Shown here: positions 1 to 9,283 of the stretch, in pieces
Position numbering within the stretch: position 1 is the stretch's first letter
Layout of the letters: each line of letters starts with the position of its first letter
Assembly (NCBI RefSeq): GCF_002095535.1
Contig: NZ_MLJI01000001.1
Coordinates: 3,916,412 to 3,980,411 of the forward strand
Direction of reading: 5' to 3'
DNA: 64,000 nucleotides
DNA from: Pantoea cypripedii
GTDB lineage: Bacteria > Pseudomonadota > Gammaproteobacteria > Enterobacterales > Enterobacteriaceae
Made by a program: the position numbers and the translations under genes
Notes under the pieces: model-generated
Told to the model about the DNA's origin: nothing
The model's input: only the letters and a program-made list of their open reading frames with translations
The model's database searches: none

Positions 1-737
1 TGGCCAGCGAGCTGAAACGCCGCATCGAAGCCGGTGAATACCCGGTGGGTGAAAAACTGCCAGCCGAGCGCTTGATCGCCGAAGAGATGCAGGTGAGTCG
101 CACCGTGGTGCGTGAAGCCATCATCATGCTGGAAGTGGAAGGCTACGTGGAAGTGCGTAAGGGTTCCGGTATTCATGTCATTGCCAGCCAGCAGCAGAAC
201 CGCATTGTCACCTCCAGCCAGCTGGAATTTGCCAGTTTTGGCCCGTTTGAACTCCTCCAGGCCCGCCAGCTGATTGAGAGCAATGTGGCGGAATTTGCCG
301 CCACCCAGGTGACACGCCAGGACATCATGGCACTGATGGCGATTCAGGAAAAAGCCCGTCAGGAAGACCATTTCCGCGATTCCGAATGGGATATGCAGTT
401 CCATGTCCGCATCGCCCAATCCACGCAAAACAGCGCTTTAGCCGCAATTGTCGAGAAAATGTGGCTGCATCGCCTGCATAACCCCTACTGGCTGAAGCTG
501 CATGAGCATATTGATCAGCGCAACATCCTCAGTTGGTGCGACGATCACGACCAGATCATGAAAGCATTAATCCGCAAAGATCCCGCCGCCAGCAAGCTGG
601 CTATGTGGCAACATCTGGAAAATACTAAACAGATGTTGTTCAACGCTACCGCAGACGATTTTGAGTTCAATGTTGACCGTTACATGTTTGCTGAAAATCC
701 GGTCATCCTGCCGGAAGGTACTGACAATTCCCGTTGA
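1..737 (+). CDS. exuR: Hexuronate regulon repressor ExuR (5' truncated by window edge)
   Basis: GntR/FadR-type repressor of galacturonate/glucuronate uptake and breakdown genes in E. coli. The frame is open from base 3, so the true start lies about a dozen codons outside the window; the internal GTG at 45 is not the start. The visible protein has the GntR winged helix (GEKLPAER, then [20 protein letters not shown]) followed by an FCD ligand-binding domain with metal-type histidines (DMQFH, DDHDQ). It aligns almost end to end with E. coli ExuR as I remember it. Its neighbours (yqjA, mzrA downstream) are also as in E. coli. Confidence 0.93.
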   Translation, partial: ASELKRRIEAGEYPVGEKLPAERLIAEEMQVSRTVVREAIIMLEVEGYVEVRKGSGIHVIASQQQNRIVTSSQLEFASFGPFELLQARQLIESNVAEFAATQVTRQDIMALMAIQEKARQEDHFRDSEWDMQFHVRIAQSTQNSALAAIVEKMWLHRLHNPYWLKLHEHIDQRNILSWCDDHDQIMKALIRKDPAASKLAMWQHLENTKQMLFNATADDFEFNVDRYMFAENPVILPEGTDNSR

Positions 738-1059
738 TTCTGCTGGATTTCCAGGCGGTTAAGTCAGTTAATCTGCAATAATGTCAGCTCATGTAAAGCT
801 CCTTTGGACCAGCTGCGTCAAAAGGTAAAACTCCTGTGCAATGGGTACTTTCTACTGTCTCAGATTTATGATTTTTGTTACAGTTATCGCCCTTTTCTTA
901 CCCTTTGCGACAAGGGCATTAAAAAGTTGCTGATTTAACAATCAATTCTGGAAGGACCCGGAAAATCCGGCTCAGCTGCGCTCCTAAAATGCATAACCAA
1001 ATCGCCAGCTTGTGCTCCAGCCCGATGGGCACGTTAACAATGATGTTCAGGACCGATTG
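738..1059. other. exuR-yqjA intergenic region
   Basis: This 322-bp gap has no convincing ORF and should hold the yqjA promoter. In E. coli yqjA is a Cpx-regulated gene. GTAAA words occur near 794 and 825, but not in the clean GTAAA-N5-GTAAA layout, so I do not call a CpxR box. The second half is rich in A/T runs. An ORF that would start yqjA at 1012 is an artefact, because homology begins at 1060. Confidence 0.5.
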
Positions 1060-1734
1060 ATGGATATTTTGCAGGCATTGCTGCATGCCTTATGGCAGCA
1101 GGATTATGAAACCCTCTCCGACCCGACGCTGGTGTGGGCCATTTATGGCGTGCTGTTCATGATTTTATTCCTTGAGAATGGCCTGCTGCCCGCCGCTTTT
1201 CTGCCTGGTGACAGCCTGCTGATTCTGGTTGGCGTACTGATATCGAAAGGCACCATGGGTTTCCCTCTTACTCTGCTAATTCTGACCACCGGTGCCAGCC
1301 TTGGCTGCTGGGTTAGCTATATTCAGGGGCGCTGGCTAGGCAATACGCCCACGGTGCAAAAATGGCTCTCGCATCTGCCCGCGCAATATCATCAGCGCGC
1401 ACATAGCCTGTTCCACCGTCATGGCCTCTCCGCGCTGCTGATTGGTCGCTTTATTGCGTTTGTCCGCACCCTGCTACCCACCATCGCCGGATTATCCGGT
1501 CTCAGCAATGCACGTTTTCAGTTCTTCAACTGGGTGAGCGGCCTGCTGTGGGTGCTGATTCTTACCGTTCTGGGATTTGCGCTCGGCAAAACACCGATTT
1601 TCCGTCGTTATGAAGACGAACTGATGTTCTGCCTGATGATGTTGCCGCTGGTACTGCTGGTAATCGGTCTGGTAGGTTCCCTGGTGGTGCTGTGGCGTAA
1701 ACGTCAGTCTGATCAAAACGGGAAATCACAGTAA
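1060..1734 (+). CDS. yqjA: DedA-family membrane protein YqjA
   Basis: Inner-membrane DedA protein of 224 residues. In E. coli, YqjA and its paralogue YghB are needed for proton-motive-force homeostasis, cell division and drug/alkali tolerance, and DedA proteins are linked to lipid-carrier flipping. Visible family signatures are [16 protein letters not shown], the loop [19 protein letters not shown] (the conserved acidic/arginine motif) and several hydrophobic spans, the last near the C-terminus. I chose ATG 1060 because an AGGA lies 7 nt upstream and similarity to E. coli YqjA starts here. The stop overlaps the mzrA start (TAATG), so the two are co-transcribed. Confidence 0.93.
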   Translation: MDILQALLHALWQQDYETLSDPTLVWAIYGVLFMILFLENGLLPAAFLPGDSLLILVGVLISKGTMGFPLTLLILTTGASLGCWVSYIQGRWLGNTPTVQKWLSHLPAQYHQRAHSLFHRHGLSALLIGRFIAFVRTLLPTIAGLSGLSNARFQFFNWVSGLLWVLILTVLGFALGKTPIFRRYEDELMFCLMMLPLVLLVIGLVGSLVVLWRKRQSDQNGKSQ

Positions 1735-2096
1735 TGAAAAATCTGATTCCCAAACGCCTGCTGCCGTGGCTGCTGGGTGGTGCACTGGCACTGCTGGCGT
1801 TAACCCTTGCCCCGGCATTACTCAACCATGAAACCGTGGTGAAAATCCGCGTTGCCCATAACGGCACGGCGCTGCCGGATGGCTTCTATCTCTATCAGCA
1901 ACTGTCTGCCCAGGGCGTGCGTATCAAAAGCATTACGCCGTCTGGCGATGCGCTGGTGATTCACTTCGAAAACGAAGAACAGAGTCTGGCGGCACAAAAA
2001 GTGCTACGTCGTCTGTTGCCACAAGGCTTTGTCGTGGCTGCGGGTCATCAGGCTTCACAGCAGAATCAGGACACTAATCGTCCGACTTATAGCTAA
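1734..2096 (+). CDS. mzrA: EnvZ/OmpR modulator MzrA
   Basis: Small bitopic inner-membrane protein of 120 residues that in E. coli binds EnvZ and links the Cpx response to the EnvZ/OmpR two-component system. It has one N-terminal membrane span (about residues 12-28, [18 protein letters not shown]) and a periplasmic domain containing [12 protein letters not shown] and [13 protein letters not shown], which align with the E. coli protein. Its ATG overlaps the yqjA stop by one base, so expression is likely translationally coupled to yqjA. The identification rests on position as well as moderate sequence similarity, since MzrA is a fast-evolving family. Confidence 0.85.
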   Translation: MKNLIPKRLLPWLLGGALALLALTLAPALLNHETVVKIRVAHNGTALPDGFYLYQQLSAQGVRIKSITPSGDALVIHFENEEQSLAAQKVLRRLLPQGFVVAAGHQASQQNQDTNRPTYS

Positions 2097-2270
2097 GCAA
2101 TGTCGCCTGTTTACCCCTCAGGCGACTCCTTCATCCTCGCTATCCCCGCGTCTTCTTTGAATTTTTTCATCTGCTGTCTATTCTTAAAGGTAGCGTGAGC
2201 ACAAGACAAGCTGGGATGCCTCTCCTGCCCGGTTTGCGGCAGGTCATTCACAATGGAAGGTATTAACCTG

Positions 2271-2645
2271 ATGAAACGTCAATTACTCCTGGGTGCTGTT
2301 CTCTTCTCCCTCTCCGGCTCACTGCTGGCAGCAGAGTCACTGTGCCAGCAAAAGGAGCAGGATATTCAGCGCGAAATCGGTATGGCAAAGCAACATGATA
2401 ACCAGCGCCGTGTAAACGGGCTGGAGCGCGCGCTGACCGAAGTCCGCGCCAGCTGCACCGATGAAAAACTGAAGGCGGCACATCATGAACGGATCGAAGC
2501 GCAAAAACATGATGTGGCTGAACGTGAACGTGAACTGAAAGAAGAGCGCCAGAAAGGTAATGACAAAGAGAAGATTGCGAAACGCGAGCGCAAGCTGGAA
2601 GAGGCGCAGCATGAGCTGAAACAGCTCGAAGCTGAGCGCTACTAA
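2271..2645 (+). CDS. yqjC: YqjC, DUF1090 periplasmic protein
   Basis: Predicted periplasmic protein of 124 residues. A signal peptide (MKRQLLLGAVLFSLSGSLLAA, cleavage after ALAA-like LLAA) is followed by a charged, mostly helical body with two cysteines (ESLCQQ, ASCTDE) and a long Lys/Glu-rich coiled-coil tail ending KRERKLEEAQHELKQLEAE. It matches E. coli YqjC, whose role is unclear. ATG 2271 is preferred over 2253 because it directly precedes the signal peptide and has an AAGG upstream. It begins the yqjC-yqjD-yqjE-yqjK run, which in E. coli is a stationary-phase group. Confidence 0.88.
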   Translation: MKRQLLLGAVLFSLSGSLLAAESLCQQKEQDIQREIGMAKQHDNQRRVNGLERALTEVRASCTDEKLKAAHHERIEAQKHDVAERERELKEERQKGNDKEKIAKRERKLEEAQHELKQLEAERY

Positions 2646-2680
2646 TCGGATATAACTTTATGATGTAAATGGAGATTGTT

Positions 2681-2986
2681 ATGGCTAAAGAAACAACATC
2701 AGAACATTTGCGTGCGGAACTGAAAAACCTGGCAGATACGCTGGAAGAGGTTCTGAGCAGCACCGGTGAAAAATCGAAAACCGAGCTGGATAAGCTGCGG
2801 CAGAAAGCGCGTGACGCGCTGGATAACTCGCGTGAACGTCTGGGAGAATCGGGGGAGCGCCTGGCGCAATCAACCCGTGAAGCGGCACACAAAGCGGATG
2901 ACTACGTGCGCGAAAATCCGTGGCACGGCGTGGGTATCGGTGCAGCGGTGGGCGTGATCATCGGCATTCTGATTTCACGGCGTTAA
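2681..2986 (+). CDS. yqjD: YqjD, ElaB/YqjD/DUF883-family ribosome-anchoring protein
   Basis: A 101-residue tail-anchored protein: a long amphipathic helix (residues about 5-75, rich in Lys/Glu/Arg) followed by VRENPWHGVGIGAAVGVIIGILISRR-type glycine-rich membrane helix at the C-terminus. E. coli YqjD, ElaB and YgaM bind stationary-phase ribosomes and dock them to the inner membrane. The start at 2681 (MAKETTSE) follows a TGGAG Shine-Dalgarno; the upstream ATG at 2669 lies on top of that site and is rejected. The stop codon shares one base with the yqjE start. Confidence 0.92.
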   Translation: MAKETTSEHLRAELKNLADTLEEVLSSTGEKSKTELDKLRQKARDALDNSRERLGESGERLAQSTREAAHKADDYVRENPWHGVGIGAAVGVIIGILISRR

Positions 2987-3387
2987 TGATGAGTGACAGT
3001 CAGCAAAGCCACGGCCCAGGCAAAGGGGTCATCAACATTGGTCAGCGTATTGTCACCACGCTGGTCAGCATCGTTGAGACACGTATCCGGCTTGCAGTGG
3101 TGGAACTGGAAGAGGAAAAAGCCAACCTGATTCAGATGCTGATGATGGTGGGTTTGACCATGCTGTTTACCGCCTTCGGCTTGATGAGCCTGATGGTGCT
3201 GATCATCTGGGCGGTCGATGCGCAATATCGGCTGATGGCGATTGCCATTACCACTGCTGTGCTGTTTCTGCTGGCGCTGATTTTTGGTCTCTGGACGCTA
3301 CGTAAATCACGCCAGTCCACGCTGCTGCGCCATACGCGTAAAGAGCTGGAAACCGATCGCCAACTGCTGGAGGAGCATCGCTCATGA
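2986..3387 (+). CDS. yqjE: YqjE, phage holin family (DUF1469) membrane protein
   Basis: Inner-membrane protein of 133 residues with a soluble N-terminal helix (VETRIRLAVVELEEEKANL) and two closely spaced transmembrane helices (about residues 55-75 and 83-105), the layout of the DUF1469/holin superfamily 3 fold. Function is not established; it is encoded with the ribosome anchor YqjD and probably acts with it (inference). ATG 2986 or the adjacent ATG 2989 could be the start. Both overlap or abut the yqjD stop. The ATGA at 3384-3387 couples it to yqjK. Confidence 0.87.
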   Translation: MMSDSQQSHGPGKGVINIGQRIVTTLVSIVETRIRLAVVELEEEKANLIQMLMMVGLTMLFTAFGLMSLMVLIIWAVDAQYRLMAIAITTAVLFLLALIFGLWTLRKSRQSTLLRHTRKELETDRQLLEEHRS

Positions 3388-3668
3388 GCCGCCGCGAGCG
3401 CGAAGCACGTATTCACGCCTTGCTTAACCAGGTGCAGCAGCAGCGCCTGGATCTGAGCGCTGCGCGTCGTGACTGGCTGGAAGGCACTGCGCACTATGAT
3501 CGTGGCTGGCTCACTTTCCTCAGCCTGCGACGTTATCTGGCGATTGGCAGCAGCGCGCTGGCGATTTGGTCGATCCGCAGCCCTAATCGCCTGTTGCGTT
3601 GGGCAAAACGCGGATTTGGCCTGTGGAGCACCTGGCGGATGATCAAATCCGCCCTGCCGCCACGCTGA
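3384..3668 (+). CDS. yqjK: YqjK-like small basic membrane protein
   Basis: A 94-residue, Arg-rich protein starting inside the yqjE stop codon (ATGA overlap). An N-terminal helical region (REREARIHALLNQVQQQRLDLS) is followed by one weak hydrophobic segment (LAIGSSALAIWSI) and a basic C-terminus. It matches the YqjK family in length, position and the RRDWL...YDRGW...LRRYLAIG pattern. No biochemical role is known to me. A GGACC...GGTCC hairpin with a later T-run follows near 3684-3715 and probably ends the yqjCDEK transcript. Confidence 0.82.
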   Translation: MSRREREARIHALLNQVQQQRLDLSAARRDWLEGTAHYDRGWLTFLSLRRYLAIGSSALAIWSIRSPNRLLRWAKRGFGLWSTWRMIKSALPPR

Positions 3669-3683
3669 ATTCCCCCTTCCCTC

Positions 3684-3718
3684 AACGGACCTTCTTCAGG
3701 TCCGCTTCATCCTTTTTC
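3684..3718 (+). terminator. Probable terminator after yqjK
   Basis: CGGACC-ttcttca-GGTCCG stem at about 3684-3703, followed by a T-rich stretch (TTCATCCTTTTT). The T-run is a few bases removed from the stem, so this is a weak call. Confidence 0.5.
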
Positions 3719-3878
3719 AGAATTCCTGAATAACATCGACAGTTTATCTCGCTTACAACCTTTCCAGACCGCGATTATCATCTTCAGCCATCAGCCCAAT
3801 GAATTACCACACGTTATTCGGCGGGAATAAGACCCTGCAGGCCAACAACCTGCAACAAAATCCTTGTTGGAGTAGATG

Positions 3879-4289
3879 ATGAAAAAATTCGAAGATTCAG
3901 GCCTGTTGCTGGCACGCGTTCTCATGACCATTCTGTTTATCACCGCAGGCTGGGGTAAACTCACCGGTTACTCGGGCACCGCACAGTACATGCAATCTAT
4001 GGGCGTGCCGGGCTTCCTGCTGCCGCTGGTCATTCTGCTCGAACTGGGTGGTGGTCTGGCGATTCTGTTTGGTTTCCTGACCCGTTTCACCGCGTTGTTT
4101 ACTGCGGGCTTCACCATCCTGACGGCGTTCCTGTTCCACAGCAACTTCGCAGAAGGTGTTAACCAGCTGATGTTTATGAAAAACCTGTCAATCGCAGGTG
4201 GCTTCCTGGTGCTGGGCCTGGTCGGTCCGGGTGCTTACAGCATCGACCGCGTGATTCGTCAGCGTTTGCAGCCCGCGACCGCACGCTAA
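3879..4289 (+). CDS. yqjF: DoxX-family inner-membrane protein YqjF
   Basis: Four-helix DoxX-family membrane protein of 136 residues, closely matching E. coli YqjF (LFITAGWGKLTGY, QYMQSMGVPG, LVILLELGGGLAILFGFLTR, LFHSNF). YqjF has been linked to aromatic-compound (dinitrotoluene-responsive) metabolism in E. coli, but its reaction is unknown. Two ATGs in tandem (3876, 3879) follow a GGAG site; either may be used, and the homologue starts MKK. It is followed by a strong terminator, so it is probably separate from yqjG, although DoxX proteins and glutathionyl-hydroquinone reductases are often neighbours. Confidence 0.9.
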   Translation: MKKFEDSGLLLARVLMTILFITAGWGKLTGYSGTAQYMQSMGVPGFLLPLVILLELGGGLAILFGFLTRFTALFTAGFTILTAFLFHSNFAEGVNQLMFMKNLSIAGGFLVLGLVGPGAYSIDRVIRQRLQPATAR

Positions 4290-4320
4290 GCGCGCAAGCT
4301 GAACGCAGCATATACTGAAA

Positions 4321-4352
4321 AGGGGCGAGGATATTCCTCGCCCCATTTTTTT
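4321..4352 (+). terminator. Intrinsic terminator after yqjF
   Basis: Perfect GGGGCGAGGA / TCCTCGCCCC stem (4322-4344) with a 3-nt loop, followed by A and seven T residues. Confidence 0.92.
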
Positions 4353-4363
4353 ATGGAGGGCTT

Positions 4364-5338
4364 ATGGGACAACTGATTGACGGTGTCTGGCATGACACCT
4401 GGTATGATACGAAGTCAACCGGTGGCCGCTTCAAACGCACAGAAGCGGTATGGCGCAACTGGGTCACCGCCGATGGCAGCGCAGGCCCCACCGGCAACGC
4501 CGGTTTTGCCGCCGAACGTGATCGCTACCATTTATATGTTTCACTCGCCTGTCCGTGGGCGCATCGCACCCTGCTGATGCGTAAACTCAAGGGACTGGAA
4601 GAGATGATTTCCGTCTCGGTAGTGCATCCGCTGATGCTGGAAAACGGCTGGACCTTCGACGACGATTTTCCTGACGCCACGGGTGATTCGCTGTACCAGA
4701 ACGAATATCTGTATCAACTCTATCTGCATGCCGATCCGCACTACAGCGGACGCGTCACCGTACCGGTGCTGTGGGATAAGCAGCAGCACACCATTGTGAG
4801 CAACGAATCCGCCGATATCATCCGCATGCTGAATAGCGCCTTTGATGCGCAGGGCGCGCGGGCCGGGGATTACTACCCGGAAGCGTTGCGACCACAAATT
4901 GATGAGCTGAATGGCTGGATTTACGACACGGTAAACAATGGCGTGTATAAATCGGGTTTCGCCACCTCACAGGCGGCTTACGATGAGTCGGTCACCGCGC
5001 TGTTTCATTCCCTGGCGCGCCTGGAGCAGATTCTTGGTCAGCATCGCTATCTCACCGGCAATCAGTTAACCGAGGCTGACCTGCGACTGTGGACCACGCT
5101 GGTGCGTTTTGACCCGGTCTATGTCACCCATTTCAAATGCGACCGCCATCATATTAGCGATTACCGCAACCTCAACGGCTTCCTGCGTGATATTTACCAG
5201 ATGCCAGGCATTGCTGAGACGGTGAACCTGCCGCATATTCGCCATCATTATTATTGCAGCCATAAAACCATTAACCCGAGTGGCGTGATTTCACTGGGAC
5301 CGGCGTTTGACTGGAACGAACCGCACGGCCGGGGCTAA
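4364..5338 (+). CDS. yqjG: Glutathionyl-hydroquinone reductase YqjG (Xi-class GST)
   Basis: Cytoplasmic enzyme of 324 residues that removes glutathione from glutathionyl-hydroquinones using a second GSH. The catalytic cysteine is Cys63 in LACPWAHR, the hallmark CPWA motif of the Xi/omega-like class. The thioredoxin-like N-terminal domain ends near VPVLWDKQQHTIVSNESADIIRML (GSH-binding ES), and the helical C-terminal domain has the LTEADLRLWTTLVRFD segment. Length matches E. coli YqjG (about 328). GGAGG lies 7-8 nt upstream of the ATG. Confidence 0.95.
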   Translation: MGQLIDGVWHDTWYDTKSTGGRFKRTEAVWRNWVTADGSAGPTGNAGFAAERDRYHLYVSLACPWAHRTLLMRKLKGLEEMISVSVVHPLMLENGWTFDDDFPDATGDSLYQNEYLYQLYLHADPHYSGRVTVPVLWDKQQHTIVSNESADIIRMLNSAFDAQGARAGDYYPEALRPQIDELNGWIYDTVNNGVYKSGFATSQAAYDESVTALFHSLARLEQILGQHRYLTGNQLTEADLRLWTTLVRFDPVYVTHFKCDRHHISDYRNLNGFLRDIYQMPGIAETVNLPHIRHHYYCSHKTINPSGVISLGPAFDWNEPHGRG

Positions 5339-5352
5339 CGGCAACGCTTAAA

Positions 5353-5390
5353 ACGCAAAAAAACCGCCGAAGTGGTTTTTTGCGTAAAAA
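5353..5390. terminator. Bidirectional terminator between yqjG and the rnpB 3' repeat
   Basis: ACGCAAAAAAACC / GGTTTTTTGCGT stem (5353-5365 with 5373-5384). A and T tracts flank it on both sides, so it can end yqjG on the plus strand and rnpB read-through on the minus strand. The core ACTTCGGCGG on the minus strand resembles the E. coli rnpB terminator loop. Confidence 0.8.
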
Positions 5391-5452
5391 GTCGAAACTG
5401 ACCGATAAGCCGCGTTCTTTTCATGAAGAGTGGATTGGACAGTCATTCATCT
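5391..5452 (-). repeat. Partial tandem copy of the rnpB 3' end
   Basis: These bases repeat the rnpB 3'-terminal segment at 5510-5558 (GACCGATAAGCCG...GGACAGTCATTCATCT). They are near-identical at both ends, with about 13 extra bases inserted in the middle. Each copy is followed, on the minus strand, by its own hairpin. Tandem repeats downstream of rnpB are known in E. coli; this is a shorter, diverged version. Confidence 0.85.
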
Positions 5453-5465
5453 TCGCGTGCACAAA

Positions 5466-5505
5466 GTAAAACGCCCACAGGCTTTCACCTGTGGGCGTCT
5501 TTTTG
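5466..5505 (-). terminator. rnpB-proximal terminator hairpin
   Basis: 11-bp perfect stem ACGCCCACAGG / CCTGTGGGCGT (5471-5481 with 5488-5498) around a 6-nt loop, about 12 bases past the RNase P RNA 3' end. On the minus strand it is followed by TTTTACTTTG. Confidence 0.8.
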
Positions 5506-5509
5506 AAGA

Positions 5510-5887
<378 letters not shown>

Positions 5888-5895
5888 GGCGCGGG

Positions 5896-5924
5896 ATAAT
5901 AGGCGATCCGACGTCGTTTGTCAC
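5896..5924 (-). promoter_or_regulatory. rnpB promoter
   Basis: On the minus strand, GTGACA (-35, plus 5919-5924), a 17-bp spacer and TATTAT (-10, plus 5896-5901) lie 8 bases before the RNA 5' end. A GC-rich CCCGCGCC discriminator, typical of stringently controlled stable-RNA promoters, follows the -10 box. The -35 box contains the rsmI TGA stop codon. Confidence 0.88.
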
Positions 5925-6784
5925 GCCTCTTGCTGATCGAGTGCGTAGCGATACAGTGCATTCTTCTTCACACCGTGGATTTCCGCCGTCAGCGCAGCCG
6001 CTTTCTTCAATGGCAGCTCCTGCTGCAGCAGCGCCAGGGTACGCAGCGCTTCGGCAGGCAAGGCCTCTTCATCCGCCTTATGCCCTTCCACCACCAGCAC
6101 CATCTCACCTTTACGACGGTTTTCATCTTCCAGCACCCACGCCAGCAGCTCAGCCACCGGCGCGCCGTGCAGCGATTCCCAGGTTTTGGTGATTTCACGC
6201 GCCAGCACCACATAACGCTCCGGCCCCAGTTCGCTCACCATATCCTGTAAGCTATCGATCAAGCGGTGGGTAGATTCGTAGAAAATCAGCGTACGCGGCT
6301 CCTGGGCCAACGCCCGCAGTGCATCACAGCGCGCTTTGGTTTTGGCGGGCAGAAACCCTTCGTAACAGAAACGATCGGACGGTAATCCCGCTGCGCTTAA
6401 TGCTGTAATCGCCGCGCAGGCACCCGGCAACGGCACTACGCGGACCCCAGCTTCACGACAGCGACGCACCAGATGGTAGCCAGGATCGTTAATTAATGGC
6501 GTGCCCGCATCGGAAACCAGCGCAATGCTCTGGCCTTCCTGCAATTTGGCCAGCAGCACCTCAGCTTTCTGCTGCTCGTTGTGGTCGTGAAGTGCGAACA
6601 GTCGCGCATTGATGGCGAAATGTTGTAGCAACAGCCCGGTATGACGTGTATCTTCCGCAGCGACCAGATCGACGCTCGCAAGCACCGTTAACGCTCGCTG
6701 CGTAATATCACCCAGGTTACCGATCGGGGTAGGAACGATATAGAGCGTGCTGGCAGAAATGTCTGCCCGATCGAGTTGTTTCAT
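5921..6784 (-). CDS. rsmI: 16S rRNA 2'-O-ribose C1402 methyltransferase RsmI
   Basis: SAM-dependent tetrapyrrole-methylase-fold enzyme of 287 residues that 2'-O-methylates C1402 in the ribosomal P-site of 16S rRNA (with RsmH giving m4Cm). Signatures are [20 protein letters not shown] near residue 13, [35 protein letters not shown] and [19 protein letters not shown], all typical of the YraL family. It is divergent from lpoA, as in E. coli. The short rsmI-lpoA gap must hold both promoters. Confidence 0.96.
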   Translation of the reverse strand: MKQLDRADISASTLYIVPTPIGNLGDITQRALTVLASVDLVAAEDTRHTGLLLQHFAINARLFALHDHNEQQKAEVLLAKLQEGQSIALVSDAGTPLINDPGYHLVRRCREAGVRVVPLPGACAAITALSAAGLPSDRFCYEGFLPAKTKARCDALRALAQEPRTLIFYESTHRLIDSLQDMVSELGPERYVVLAREITKTWESLHGAPVAELLAWVLEDENRRKGEMVLVVEGHKADEEALPAEALRTLALLQQELPLKKAAALTAEIHGVKKNALYRYALDQQEA

Positions 6785-6846
6785 TGTTTCATCCGAATTG
6801 CCGATTTAATATTGAGCATCTTGAAAAAAACATCACTGGATACAGT

Positions 6847-8916
6847 ATGCTTCCTTCAAAAGTCGTACGTCATAAAGCAGGACGCCTGGTACCTGTTCTT
6901 CTCGCTGGATTGATTTTAGCCGCCTGTAGCGGCCAGGGACCGCAGCAAACATCTAACGTCAATATTCAGGGGCCAGCGACGGGCCGCTCTGACTATTATC
7001 TGCAGCAGGTGCAGCAAAGTAGCGATGATAGCAAGACCGACTGGCAATTACTTGCCATCCGTGCCCTGCTGAAGGAAGGAAAGTATCCACAGGCTGGCGA
7101 TCAGATCAAACAATTGCCGCAGCAACTGTCGGATGTGCAGCAACAGGAACTCCAGCTGCTGCGTGCGCAGATGCTGATTGGTCAGCAGGATTTTAATGGC
7201 GCACAGCAGCTACTGGGCCAGTTGAAAACCACGGGCATGTCACAGGATCAGCAGGCACGCTTCTACGGTCTGCAAATCGCTGCCGCTCAGAATCGTCCAT
7301 CGCTGGCACTGCTACGCGCCTATATTGCTCAGGAACCGCTGCTGCAAGGGGCCGACCACCAGAGCAATATCGACGCCACCTGGCAGGCGCTGACGCAAAT
7401 GACCAAGGACCAGACCAATAACCTGGTGATCAACGCCGACGAGAATACGTTGCAGGGTTGGCTGGACCTGCTGAATACCTGGCATACCAACAGCCAGGAC
7501 CCGGAGATGCTGAAAGCCGCGATTAAAGACTGGCAGACACGTTATCCGGTGAACCCGGCGTCAAAAACGCTGCCGACCGCGTTAAGCCAGGTGCAGAACT
7601 TCAGCAAAGCCTCTACCAGCACCATTGCGCTGCTGCTGCCGCTGAATGGTCAGGCGCAGATCTTCGCCAACGCCATTCAGAAAGGCTTTAACGATGCGAA
7701 AAACGGCGTGTTAACCGCCGCACCCGCACCGCAGCCGCAACCCACAGCCACACCGGCCACTGGCGATGCCAGCGCCCAGCAACAGCCCGCAGCGACGCCT
7801 GCAGCCCCAGCCGACAATAATGCCGTGGTCAGTCCGGCCGCCGCTGCCGTCACGCCGGATCAAAACGCGCAACCGCCAGCCCCTGCCCCTGCCCCTGCCC
7901 CTGCAACACCGGCCCCGGTGGCCAGTGCAGCCGACAGCAATGCCCAGGTTAAGGTGTACGACACCAGCAGCCAGCCGATTCAGCAGGTGATGCAGCAGGC
8001 ACAGCAGGATGGCGCGACCATCGTGGTGGGTCCGCTGCTGAAAAGCGACGTCGAAACCGTGGCGAACAGCAATTCACCGCTTAACGTACTGGCGCTGAAC
8101 GAGCCAGAACAGATCCAGAACCATCCGAATATTTGTTACTTTGCGCTTTCTCCTGAAGACGAAGCGCGTGATGCCGCCCACCATATGTGGGACCAGGGCA
8201 AACGCCAGCCATTACTGCTGCTGCCACGTAACAGCTACGGCGATCGCGTCGGCAAAGCCTTTGCGCAGGAATGGCAGACGCTGGGCGGCTCCACCGTGCT
8301 GCAACAGCGCTTTGGTTCAGTGGGCGAGCTGAAGCAGGGCATCAACAGCGGTGCCGGTATTAACCTGAGTGGTACGCCGCTTATCGTCGAACCGGCACAG
8401 TCACAAGGCGTGTCGATTGCCGGACTGACCATTCCGGCACCGCAGACCAGCGCCCCGGTAGCGGATGCCAGCGGTGGCAGCCTTGACTCGGTCTATATCG
8501 TTGCCAGTCAGGATGAACTGCAGCTGATCAAACCGATGATTGCGATGCGTACCAGCAGCCGCAGCAATATCGCGCTGTATGCCAGCTCGCGCAGCTTCCA
8601 GGCCGGTGCTGGCCCGGACTTCCGTCTGGAGATGGATGGCCTGCAATTCAGCGATATTCCGCTGCTGTCCGGCACCAACCCGGCGCTGATGCAGCAGGCA
8701 GCGAAGTCGTTTAACAACGATTACTCGCTGGTGCGCCTGTACGCCATGGGCATTGATGCCTGGACGCTGGCGAACCACTTTAACCAGATGCGTCAGGTAC
8801 CGGGTTTCGCCATTGATGGCAATACCGGTAAGCTGAGCGCCACCCCGGATTGCGTGATCAACAGGAAGTTGGCATGGAACCAGTATCGTCAGGGACAGAT
8901 CGTTCCGGTACAGTAA
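6847..8916 (+). CDS. lpoA: Outer-membrane lipoprotein LpoA, activator of PBP1A
   Basis: LpoA reaches through the peptidoglycan from the outer membrane and stimulates the transpeptidase of PBP1A (MrcA). The 689-residue form starting at 6847 gives a lipoprotein signal with lipobox LILAAC (lipidated Cys near residue 27). A TPR-like helical N-terminal domain is followed by a Pro/Ala/Gln-rich linker (about residues 290-365) and a periplasmic-binding-protein-like C-terminal domain ([30 protein letters not shown]). The ORF extends upstream to 6784, but those residues precede the signal sequence and are rejected. The last 43 bases overlap yraN. Confidence 0.95.
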   Translation: MLPSKVVRHKAGRLVPVLLAGLILAACSGQGPQQTSNVNIQGPATGRSDYYLQQVQQSSDDSKTDWQLLAIRALLKEGKYPQAGDQIKQLPQQLSDVQQQELQLLRAQMLIGQQDFNGAQQLLGQLKTTGMSQDQQARFYGLQIAAAQNRPSLALLRAYIAQEPLLQGADHQSNIDATWQALTQMTKDQTNNLVINADENTLQGWLDLLNTWHTNSQDPEMLKAAIKDWQTRYPVNPASKTLPTALSQVQNFSKASTSTIALLLPLNGQAQIFANAIQKGFNDAKNGVLTAAPAPQPQPTATPATGDASAQQQPAATPAAPADNNAVVSPAAAAVTPDQNAQPPAPAPAPAPATPAPVASAADSNAQVKVYDTSSQPIQQVMQQAQQDGATIVVGPLLKSDVETVANSNSPLNVLALNEPEQIQNHPNICYFALSPEDEARDAAHHMWDQGKRQPLLLLPRNSYGDRVGKAFAQEWQTLGGSTVLQQRFGSVGELKQGINSGAGINLSGTPLIVEPAQSQGVSIAGLTIPAPQTSAPVADASGGSLDSVYIVASQDELQLIKPMIAMRTSSRSNIALYASSRSFQAGAGPDFRLEMDGLQFSDIPLLSGTNPALMQQAAKSFNNDYSLVRLYAMGIDAWTLANHFNQMRQVPGFAIDGNTGKLSATPDCVINRKLAWNQYRQGQIVPVQ

Positions 8917-9269
8917 ACCGCCAGCGCATTGGCGCTGAGCAGGAGCAGCAGGCGCGTCGCTATCTGGAGCGCGCCGGGCTGCGCTGGGTTGCCAGCAACG
9001 TCCGTTACCGCATCGGTGAGCTGGATCTCATCATGCAGGATGGCGATTGCTGGGTATTTGTCGAAGTGCGCTATCGGCGCGATGGGCGTTTTGGCGGTGC
9101 TGCCGCCAGCGTGACGCGTCAGAAACAACAAAAGCTACTCCGTGCAGCCGCGCTATGGTTGCTGGGACGTAACGGCAGTTTTGCTACGGTGAATTGCCGT
9201 TTTGACATCATTGCCATCACCGGCCACGAGCTGGAGTGGCTGCCCGATGCCTTTCATGCGGATGTGTAG
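8874..9269 (+). CDS. yraN: YraN, UPF0102 nuclease-fold protein
   Basis: A 131-residue member of the UPF0102 family, with a restriction-endonuclease-like fold ([49 protein letters not shown]). The E-L-D and E-V-R-Y residues form a PD-(D/E)xK-type active site. Its cellular role is not settled. ATG 8874 is chosen for the AGGA about 9 nt upstream and homologue length. Translation starts inside the lpoA 3' end, indicating a coupled lpoA-yraN-diaA-dolP operon as in E. coli. Confidence 0.9.
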   Translation: MEPVSSGTDRSGTVNRQRIGAEQEQQARRYLERAGLRWVASNVRYRIGELDLIMQDGDCWVFVEVRYRRDGRFGGAAASVTRQKQQKLLRAAALWLLGRNGSFATVNCRFDIIAITGHELEWLPDAFHADV

Positions 9270-9283
9270 AACCAGGTGGTCTT

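Noticed and set aside
780..835. CpxR box upstream of yqjA
   Set aside because: Two GTAAA words are present but not in the required spacing.
7700..7940. Possible frameshift or assembly artefact in the lpoA Pro/Ala-rich region
   Set aside because: The frame stays open and the low-complexity linker is a normal feature of LpoA in this order.
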